This document shows, piece by piece, positions 7,590-13,298 of a stretch of 23,601 bases of DNA (its first letter is position 1; every line of letters begins with the position of its first letter). The position numbers and the translations under genes were made by a program. The notes beneath the pieces are model-generated. The model was not told where the DNA came from and made no database searches. It was given only the letters and a program-made list of their open reading frames with translations. This stretch comes from Aquifex aeolicus (GTDB lineage Bacteria > Aquificota > Aquificia > Aquificales > Aquificaceae): positions 1 through 23,601 of the forward strand of contig DQTK01000013.1 of NCBI GenBank assembly GCA_015662815.1, written 5' to 3'.

Positions 7590-7606
7590 TTTACAACCTT
7601 ACCTCC
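7547..7606 (+). promoter_or_regulatory. Structured stem-loop plus anti-Shine-Dalgarno stretch in the petA leader region
   Basis: Two 10-nt arms, GGTTGTGAAG (7547-7556) and CTTTACAACC (7589-7598), pair completely on the plus strand with one G-U pair; on the minus strand that pair becomes A-C. Inside, GCAA (7558-7561) pairs with TTGC (7584-7587) and ATCC (7571-7574) with GGAT (7580-7583) around a TTGCA loop. Directly after the stem, TTACCTCC (7599-7606) is an exact 8-nt complement of GGAGGTAA (7719-7726), the ribosome binding site of the Rieske gene. If transcribed from upstream, this could be a cis-regulatory leader. It matches no riboswitch class I recognise. The promoter position is unknown and could lie downstream, in the AT-rich stretch 7620-7700. 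Confidence 0.4.
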
Positions 7607-7731
7607 TCCTTAGAAATCTCTTAAACTATGAATTCTTTAAATATTTTTATATAAAAAAATTCTTTATAAAATTTCGGACTTTTACGTTGTAAAATAGATT
7701 TCGGTGCTTGTTCCCAAGGGAGGTAATTATC

Positions 7732-8280
7732 ATGGAAGCCTCAAGAAGGGATTTTATAAGTATAGGTTTAGGGGTTTTAGGAGCAATAGGAGGGTTAGGC
7801 GCCCTATATTCCTTGGTAAGGGTTATGTTAGAACCGTCGGAAATAGCTGCTCTCGGTGCTAAAACGGAAGTTGACGTTTCCAAAATTCAACCTCTTCAGG
7901 TTAGAGTAACCTCGTGGAAGGGAAAAACCTTATTCGTGGTAAAGCTTCCCAAGGATTTCTCCGCTGAAGGGTACTCACTTAAGGACGGTGCTCTCAATAA
8001 TAAAGGAACTAGGAACTATGAAATCTTGAAAGGAAATGAAGTGTTCGCTCTCGTGGGAGTATGTACTCACTTAGGATGTATTCCTCTCTGGAAACCTCAA
8101 GGAGAGAAAACTTCTAATGGAAAACCTACATTTCACTGTCCATGTCATGGAGGATTCTACACACCTTACGGAGATGTAATTGCCGGACCTCCGCCGAGAC
8201 CTCTATTTATACCTCCTCAAAAACTCGAAGGTAATAAGTTAGTGGTAGGTGTACAGGGATTTATCAAAGAGCTTATATAA
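7732..8280 (+). CDS. petA: Rieske [2Fe-2S] subunit of the cytochrome bc1 complex
   Basis: This 182-residue protein carries the Rieske cluster that accepts the first electron from quinol and passes it to cytochrome c1. The two cluster motifs are C111-T-H113-L-G-C116 and C136-P-C138-H139-G-G. C111, H113, C136 and H139 are the cluster ligands, and C116-C138 the expected disulfide. The N-terminus has a twin-arginine-type signal anchor (SRRDFISIGLG, residues 4-14, then a hydrophobic stretch to about 28), typical of Tat-exported bacterial Rieske proteins. The ATG at 7732 is set by a strong GGGAGG (7718-7723) eight bases upstream; an in-frame start at 7708 would place this site inside the gene and is rejected. 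It is first of a three-gene bc1 operon, 13 bp before cytochrome b. Confidence 0.96.
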   Translation: MEASRRDFISIGLGVLGAIGGLGALYSLVRVMLEPSEIAALGAKTEVDVSKIQPLQVRVTSWKGKTLFVVKLPKDFSAEGYSLKDGALNNKGTRNYEILKGNEVFALVGVCTHLGCIPLWKPQGEKTSNGKPTFHCPCHGGFYTPYGDVIAGPPPRPLFIPPQKLEGNKLVVGVQGFIKELI

Positions 8281-8293
8281 GGAGGTGAGATAG

Positions 8294-9523
8294 ATGGGCT
8301 TGATAGAAAAAATTGTTGACTGGATTGATGAAAGAGCTCACATCAAAGACATCTACAGAACCCAAATGGTAGAGTACAAAGTTCCCAAAAACCTCACTTT
8401 TTCTTATGTATTTGGTGTATTAGCCCTTGTAACTTTTGCAATTCAAATAATATCCGGAATAGTGTTGATGCTCTACTATAAACCTTCAATAACTGACGCT
8501 TTCGATAGCGCAACTCATACAATAATGGGGGAAATTCCCTTCGGATGGTTATTCAGACATATCCATGCGACGGGAGCAAACTTCTTTATGGCAATTATAT
8601 ACCTGCATATGTTTACAGGTATTTACTACAACGCTTATAAGAGACCGAGAGAACTAGTTTGGATAGTAGGGTGGCTTATTTACTTCGTAATGATACTTGC
8701 AGCTCTTTCCGGATATCTACTACCTTGGGGACAACTCTCTTACTGGGGATTTATTGTTACTACCGAAATACCCGGTTCCCTTGGAGATGCTCCGATTCTA
8801 AGGGACATTTTTAAAGCCATAGCTGAAACTATTGTCCTTTGGATGAAGGGTGGATACGTAGTTACAGACGTTACATTGGGAAGAGTATTCGGTTCCCACG
8901 TGATTATATACCCGCTAATACTCCTAGCATTAGTGGGAATACACCTATATCTAGTTAGAATTGCCGGAATTTCAAATCCGGAAGGTATAGAGTACGACAA
9001 GAAGAGAAATCCCGATAAGTTTATATCTTTCCACCCTTACATGACTCTCAAGGAAGGTGCTTACGTAATGTGGTATTTAGCCATCTTCTTCTTCTTTGTA
9101 TTCTTCCACATAGGACACTTCTTACCTGCAGATAACTTTGAACCTGCTAATCCCCTAAAGACACCTCCTCACATTGCTCCCGAATGGTACTTGCTCGGAT
9201 TTTACGAAGTGTTCAGATCTATTCCTTCTAAATTCTGGGGATTTGTAGCGTTTAACGCATTACTTGTATTCCTATTAATACTTCCCTTACTCGACTGGTC
9301 TCCTCTAAAGAGTGCAAGAAGAAGACCTTTATTCTTCATAGCGTTTGTAATATTCATGTTCTCCGCTATGGCTCTAACAATACTCGGTGCAATGGAGCCA
9401 ACTCCCACAAACGCTAAATTCGGTCTAATCTTCTCAGCATTGGTATTCGGTTTCTTCCTGTTATTGCCAATAATTTCGTTTATTGAATACGGTTGGTATA
9501 GAGCTAAGGGAGGTGAACAATAA
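8294..9523 (+). CDS. petB: Cytochrome b subunit of the bc1 complex
   Basis: This 409-residue, eight-helix membrane protein holds both b haems and the quinol sites. The haem ligands are H91 and H105 on one helix and H202 and H217 on another. The second pair has 14 intervening residues, as in cytochrome b6, rather than the 13 of mitochondrial-type cytochrome b, yet the protein is a single fused chain. The Qo-site PEWY motif is at 296-299. A strong AAGGAGGTGA Shine-Dalgarno precedes the ATG at 8294. The TAA stop overlaps the cytochrome c1 ATG by one base, implying coupled translation. The family call is firm, and bc1 function is strongly supported by the two neighbours. Confidence 0.97.
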   Translation: MGLIEKIVDWIDERAHIKDIYRTQMVEYKVPKNLTFSYVFGVLALVTFAIQIISGIVLMLYYKPSITDAFDSATHTIMGEIPFGWLFRHIHATGANFFMAIIYLHMFTGIYYNAYKRPRELVWIVGWLIYFVMILAALSGYLLPWGQLSYWGFIVTTEIPGSLGDAPILRDIFKAIAETIVLWMKGGYVVTDVTLGRVFGSHVIIYPLILLALVGIHLYLVRIAGISNPEGIEYDKKRNPDKFISFHPYMTLKEGAYVMWYLAIFFFFVFFHIGHFLPADNFEPANPLKTPPHIAPEWYLLGFYEVFRSIPSKFWGFVAFNALLVFLLILPLLDWSPLKSARRRPLFFIAFVIFMFSAMALTILGAMEPTPTNAKFGLIFSALVFGFFLLLPIISFIEYGWYRAKGGEQ

Positions 9524-10245
9524 TGAACGCATGGGACATAATAAAAACAATAATTTTCGGCGGTTCTACCCTTGTCTTCTTCTTCATTCTGTGGTTTTAC
9601 AACCCTTTTAAACACGTTGAACATTACGAAGTAGACAAAGAAGTTAAAGAAATAATCGCGAATCCATGGAAAAAGGTCGAAAATGGAAAAACCATAGCAG
9701 AAGAAGGAAGGGAGCTGTTTATAGCTTCTTGTAGCTCATGTCACTCTTTAAGATATGACGGTATTTACCTGATGAGTGTTCAAACCAATCCGAAATGGAA
9801 GAGTGTTGAAAAATCAGTAGGAAGACCTGTATACAGGTACGGAGTTCTATATAAAGATAGATTTTTTGTACCCAGAGATGTTTATGAAGCATTTGCTTAT
9901 GACGATCTTCAAGGTCTAAAAGCTACACTAGGTCAAGTTCCTCCTGATCTTTCCACAATGTATCTTGCAAGAGGAGAAGGATATCTTTATCAGTTAATAC
10001 TTAATCCTCAAAAGGTTCTTCCGGGAACTACCATGCCTCAATTGTTTAATCCTCAATATGACAAACAAGCTAAGGAGAAGGTTGCTAAAATAGTGGCTTA
10101 CCTAAAATCTGTGAACACTCCACCTCCTAAGGAACAAATCAAAAGGAATGTAATGGGTGTTCTCGTTATAGTATACTTCATTGCAATGGGATCATTACTC
10201 TGGAAGTATAGGACAAATTTCCTGAAGAGACTGGGTTATCATTAA
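9523..10245 (+). CDS. petC: Cytochrome c1 subunit of the bc1 complex
   Basis: This 240-residue membrane-anchored c-type cytochrome transfers electrons from the Rieske protein to a soluble cytochrome c. It has one haem-binding motif, C70-S-S-C73-H74, and the probable axial methionine M171 in PGTTMPQLFNP. The VPPDLSTMYLARG stretch (139-151) is typical of cytochrome c1. Hydrophobic helices lie at both ends (about 6-26 and 215-234); the N-terminal one looks like an uncleaved anchor and the C-terminal one is the usual c1 anchor, so two membrane spans are possible. The gene overlaps cytochrome b by one base and is preceded by GGGAGGTGAA. It completes the minimal three-subunit bacterial bc1 complex. 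Confidence 0.94.
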   Translation: MNAWDIIKTIIFGGSTLVFFFILWFYNPFKHVEHYEVDKEVKEIIANPWKKVENGKTIAEEGRELFIASCSSCHSLRYDGIYLMSVQTNPKWKSVEKSVGRPVYRYGVLYKDRFFVPRDVYEAFAYDDLQGLKATLGQVPPDLSTMYLARGEGYLYQLILNPQKVLPGTTMPQLFNPQYDKQAKEKVAKIVAYLKSVNTPPPKEQIKRNVMGVLVIVYFIAMGSLLWKYRTNFLKRLGYH

Positions 10246-10281
10246 TTTCCTTTGCCCCTTACGAGGCGCTTTATACCTTTT

Positions 10282-10605
10282 ATGAAAGGTAGAGAATTCG
10301 AAACACTTGCAGAGGAATATCTAAAAGGTAAAGGGTACAAAATTCTCGGGAAAAGTATCCATACACGCTATGGAGAAATTGATATACTTGCAGAATACAA
10401 AGGAAAAAAGATAGTAATTGAAGTAAAAGGTGGGAACAAATTCTTCCCGGTTGAAAATTTTACAAAGAAGAAGTTTCTAAAAGTGTTAAAAACTTCCTAT
10501 GAAATCCTTGAAGGAGAAGATTTTCGGATAGAGCTGATAGTTGTTTACAAGAATAAGATATACCATTATAAAAACTTAGGGATATATTATGAAGAAGTAT
10601 TTTGA
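10282..10605 (+). CDS. yraN: YraN/UPF0102 family nuclease-fold protein
   Basis: This 107-residue protein belongs to the YraN (UPF0102) family, a compact restriction-endonuclease-like fold of uncertain function. The signature is complete: an N-terminal GREFETLAEEYLKGKGYKIL helix-strand, then the PD-(D/E)xK-like core YGEIDILAEYKGKKIVIEVK, with the acidic residue of GEID and the E-x-K pair as putative catalytic residues. I set the start at the ATG at 10282 because family members begin about five residues before the G-x-x-(A/G)-E helix. A TTG frame from 10252 would add ten residues, and neither start has a good Shine-Dalgarno. The 3' end overlaps the next gene by 17 bp. It lies 36 bp after cytochrome c1 and may be read through from the bc1 operon. 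Confidence 0.85.
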   Translation: MKGREFETLAEEYLKGKGYKILGKSIHTRYGEIDILAEYKGKKIVIEVKGGNKFFPVENFTKKKFLKVLKTSYEILEGEDFRIELIVVYKNKIYHYKNLGIYYEEVF

Positions 10606-11875
10606 ACTTGGAGAGATTTGCATAAGTGTACCTACTGTATCTTATGATTTGAGTGTAAACGAATTAAAGCAAATTTTTTCCGAACTAAGAATATACGAGT
10701 ATCTCACGGTATTAAAAGGGGGAAAACCCATAGGTGTAGTGTTCAAAAAGGACGTTGAAGGAATAACGAAAAAAGACCTAATAGTGGGTGATTTGACTAG
10801 ATTAGCTGTGAAAATCAGAGATTTTAATTTAGAAAGGGATGGTCTTATAGGGATTATTGAACTGTTACCCATAATCAAAGAGCCTATAATAGTTACTGAT
10901 AAGAAAGGAAAATACATAGGGGTGTTAACTTACGATGTATTGCTCCACTATATTACGAAGTACAGGGAGTATATTATTCCTCTTATTCAACATATAAGGA
11001 AATCCTTAGGAAAAGAACTGTATCTATACATTTTCGGTATAAAGAACCTAAAAGGTTTCAAAGAAAAGTTCGGATATGAAAAAACTAAAGGTTTAATAAA
11101 GATACTCTACGAAGAGATACAGGAAAGTTTCTCAGGAGAGATAGAAGAAATAGCGGAAACAGAAGAAATATGGATGCTTTCCCGGGAGCCTCCAGAAAAA
11201 GAAAAAGTAAAGGCTCTATTTGGAGAGTTCTTTAAGGAATATGCCGTTTTATTTGCGGATTATCCCAAAGCTTCCCTTTACGGTATATCTATAAACTTAA
11301 GATATGTAGATTCTCAAGAAAATCTTTACAAGAAAATAAAAGAGTTAAGAGAAAGGGCAAAGAAAATATCCGGATACATTTTTGTGGTACACGGTATACA
11401 ACCAAAACTAATCCTTTATGACCCAAGGAAAAAGAAGCTTTTGAAAAACATAAAGGAAAAGATACTCTCGGACTTTTTAGAAATTGTAGAGGAATTGGTA
11501 AATTCACCAAAGGATATATGGGAGTTTGTACTCTACGATATGTTTAAAAAATACCCCTATTTTGAGCTTTTTTATCTCATCAGCTCAAGCGGGCTACAAA
11601 TTTCCAATAACATCGTTAATCCCAATGTGAATTACTTTATAGTCCAAGGGAAAAAGGGTGCTGACAGGAGCAAAAGACCCTATTTCAAGGAAACCATGGA
11701 GAAGGGTGAATATATATCTGATATATATTTATCTAAGGCTACAGATGATTTTTGTATAACCGTTGCCAAAAGATTTGAACATAACGGAAAACTTTACATA
11801 CTTGCGGGCGATATAAACTTCAAGGAAATTCACAGGTTGATAAAAGAAAATACTGCTACGGAAAAGGTAAGTTAA
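10589..11875 (+). CDS. CBS-pair / degenerate GGDEF-like / Cache-like sensory protein
   Basis: This 428-residue protein has no membrane segment or signal peptide. Residues about 15-130 look like a CBS-domain pair (LKGGKPIGVVFKKD and DKKGKYIGVLTYDVLL are typical CBS strand endings), which usually binds adenine nucleotides. Residues about 140-285 resemble a GGDEF fold: GIKNLKGFKEKFGYEKTKGL aligns with the DID-x-FK-x-x-N-D-x-x-G start. The catalytic GGDEF itself is replaced by AETEE, so cyclic-di-GMP synthesis is unlikely. Residues about 310-420 look like a Cache/PDC (YkuI-C-like) ligand domain: FELFYLISSSG, KGADRSKRPYF, SDIYLSKATDDFCITVAK and LAGDINF. It overlaps yraN by 17 bp and precedes hisB by 11 bp. 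The domain reading is from motif memory; the ligand and output are unknown. Confidence 0.65.
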   Translation: MKKYFELGEICISVPTVSYDLSVNELKQIFSELRIYEYLTVLKGGKPIGVVFKKDVEGITKKDLIVGDLTRLAVKIRDFNLERDGLIGIIELLPIIKEPIIVTDKKGKYIGVLTYDVLLHYITKYREYIIPLIQHIRKSLGKELYLYIFGIKNLKGFKEKFGYEKTKGLIKILYEEIQESFSGEIEEIAETEEIWMLSREPPEKEKVKALFGEFFKEYAVLFADYPKASLYGISINLRYVDSQENLYKKIKELRERAKKISGYIFVVHGIQPKLILYDPRKKKLLKNIKEKILSDFLEIVEELVNSPKDIWEFVLYDMFKKYPYFELFYLISSSGLQISNNIVNPNVNYFIVQGKKGADRSKRPYFKETMEKGEYISDIYLSKATDDFCITVAKRFEHNGKLYILAGDINFKEIHRLIKENTATEKVS

Positions 11876-11886
11876 AGTATCTTCTT

Positions 11887-12465
11887 ATGAGAGAGGCTGA
11901 AGTTTATAGGCAAACAAGGGAAACGAAAATAAGGGTATATATAAATCTTGACGGTTCGGGCATATATAGAGTGAATACACCTGTAGGTTTCATCACACAT
12001 ATGCTTGAATCTTTCGCAAGACACGGGAAATTTGACCTCGAAGTGGAGGCGGAAGGAGACGTTCACGTATCCCATCACCATACGGTGGAGGATTGCGGTA
12101 TCGTTCTTGGACAGGCGGTTTTAAAAGCTCTCGGAGACAAAAAGGGAATAAGAAGGTACGGGTATTCAATCGTTCCTATGGATGAAGCTCTTATACTATC
12201 CGCCATAGATATATCAGGAAGACCTCTTTTTTTCTATGAAGATAAAGGTTTAAGAGGGAAAATAACAGACTTTGACTTTGAGCTAATATGGGAATTCTTT
12301 AAAGGTTTTGCCCTTGAAAGTAAAAGCACTCTTCATATAAAAGTTTTAGATGGGAAAATACTGCATCACATAGCAGAAGCTTGTTTCAAATCCTTTGCCT
12401 TAACCCTTAAAGATGCTGTAAAAAAAGAAGGGCAGGATATCCCTTCAACTAAGGGAGTTATCTGA
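11887..12465 (+). CDS. hisB: Imidazoleglycerol-phosphate dehydratase HisB (monofunctional)
   Basis: This 192-residue manganese enzyme dehydrates imidazoleglycerol phosphate to imidazoleacetol phosphate in histidine synthesis. The metal-binding signature S-H63-H64-H65-T-V-E68-D69 is intact, as is the second half-site ILHHIAEACFKSFA near 158-171 and the C-terminal STKGVI. Length is typical of the monofunctional form without the histidinol-phosphatase domain of enteric HisB. It sits 11 bp after the sensory protein and is not in a his operon; no other his genes are in the window, consistent with the dispersed biosynthetic genes of Aquifex. The ATG at 11887 has no strong Shine-Dalgarno. Confidence 0.96.
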   Translation: MREAEVYRQTRETKIRVYINLDGSGIYRVNTPVGFITHMLESFARHGKFDLEVEAEGDVHVSHHHTVEDCGIVLGQAVLKALGDKKGIRRYGYSIVPMDEALILSAIDISGRPLFFYEDKGLRGKITDFDFELIWEFFKGFALESKSTLHIKVLDGKILHHIAEACFKSFALTLKDAVKKEGQDIPSTKGVI

Positions 12466-12481
12466 AGGAAATTTTTACCAA

Positions 12482-12557
12482 TGGTAGGCGCGGGGGGACT
12501 TGAACCCCCGACCTCCGGCGTGTCGGGCCGGCGCTCTCCCAACTGAGCTACGCGCCT
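12482..12557 (-). tRNA. tRNA-Val (anticodon GAC) with C at position 33
   Basis: The minus strand folds into a complete 76-nt cloverleaf with encoded CCA. The acceptor stem AGGCGCG/CGCGCCT is perfect, the D-stem is GCTC/GAGC, the anticodon stem CCGGC/GCCGG, and the T-arm GGGGG-TTCAAGT-CCCCC. The discriminator base is A, as expected for valine tRNAs. The anticodon loop reads CCGACAC, so positions 34-36 are GAC. Position 33 is C, whereas nearly all elongator tRNAs have U33. The gene lies 14 bp downstream of the lptB stop on the same strand, with a hairpin between, and 16 bp from the convergent hisB stop. It is probably processed from the lptB transcript. Confidence 0.93.
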
Positions 12558-12560
12558 TTG

Positions 12561-12580
12561 GAGTTATATTATTATAACTC
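12561..12580 (-). repeat. Perfect 8-bp hairpin spanning the lptB stop codon
   Basis: GAGTTATA (12561-12568) and TATAACTC (12573-12580) form an 8-bp stem with a four-base loop. The lptB TAA (12574-12572) is inside it, and it ends only three bases before the tRNA-Val 5' end. It is AT-rich and has no U-run on either strand, so it does not look like an intrinsic terminator. A role in mRNA/tRNA processing or 3'-end protection of lptB mRNA is an inference. Confidence 0.5.
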
Positions 12581-13288
12581 AAACTCCTCACCCAGATAAG
12601 TCTTTTTTACCTCTTTTATCCTCACAACATCCTCAGGTTTACCCTGTGCAAGAACTTTTCCTTCGGAGATTATATATACTCTGTCAACCATCTTTATGGT
12701 TTCCCTTACGTTGTGATCCGTTATCAGTATTCCTATACCGTTTTCTTTAAGCCTCAAAATCAACTTTCTTATTTCGGAAACTATAATTGGATCTAATCCT
12801 GCAAAGGGTTCATCAAACAGGATATACTTAGGATTGGTAATAAGAGAACGGGCTATTTCCAATCTCCTCTTTTGTCCTCCCGAAAGGGTGTAGGCTTTTT
12901 GGTCTTTAAGGTCTATAAGTCCAAAATCCTCAAGGAGCATCTCCGCTTTAGCTAAAGCTTCATTCCTGTTGTTCGTAAAGAACTCCAAAAATATAATCAG
13001 GTTTTCGATAACTGTTAAATCTTCAAAAAGGGAATGTTCCTGCGGGAGAAAAGCAAGCCCCTTTTCCGCTCTCCTGAAAGGTGGTAAATGAGTTATATCT
13101 TCACCTTCCAATAGGATACTTCCCTTATCTATTCCTATAAACCCTATAATTGAGTTAAAAAGTGTTGTTTTCCCTGCACCGTTTGGTCCTAGCAGTCCAA
13201 CTATTTCTCCTCTATTCACAGATAGAGAAATACCTTTCAAGACCTTTTTCCCTTTAAAATCCTTATAAACTTCTTTTACTGCCAGCAC
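12572..13288 (-). CDS. lptB: LPS export ABC transporter ATP-binding protein LptB
   Basis: This 238-residue ABC ATPase is the likely cytoplasmic motor of the LptBFG complex, which extracts lipopolysaccharide from the inner membrane. Walker A is GPNGAGKTT (34-42), the Q-loop LPQEHSLFEDLTVIENL, the ABC signature LSGGQKRR, Walker B ILFDEPFAGLDP and the switch histidine in ITDHNVRETI. The Q-loop followed by SLF-x-x-LTV-x-ENL, and the GLDP-x-x-V-x-EI continuation, are characteristic of LptB rather than of amino-acid (LivF-type) ATPases. The start is the GTG at 13288, with no clear Shine-Dalgarno, 10 bp after the tRNA nucleotidyltransferase stop. No lptA, lptC, lptF or lptG is in the window. tRNA-Val follows it on the same strand. 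Confidence 0.9.
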   Translation of the reverse strand: MLAVKEVYKDFKGKKVLKGISLSVNRGEIVGLLGPNGAGKTTLFNSIIGFIGIDKGSILLEGEDITHLPPFRRAEKGLAFLPQEHSLFEDLTVIENLIIFLEFFTNNRNEALAKAEMLLEDFGLIDLKDQKAYTLSGGQKRRLEIARSLITNPKYILFDEPFAGLDPIIVSEIRKLILRLKENGIGILITDHNVRETIKMVDRVYIISEGKVLAQGKPEDVVRIKEVKKTYLGEEFEL

Positions 13289-13298
13289 TGTTTAAATT

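Noticed and set aside
7708..7731. Upstream start for the Rieske protein
   Set aside because: It would translate through the strong GGGAGG site; the ATG at 7732 is properly spaced and leaves a clean twin-arginine signal.
9202..9624. 140-codon open frame antisense to cytochrome b and c1
   Set aside because: It lies opposite two highly conserved genes, has no ribosome binding site and its translation lacks any recognisable domain.
12482..12557. tRNA-Asp(GTC) on the plus strand at the same place
   Set aside because: The anticodon stem is nearly symmetric so the plus strand shows GTC in the loop, but D-loop, T-loop and CCA only make sense on the minus strand.
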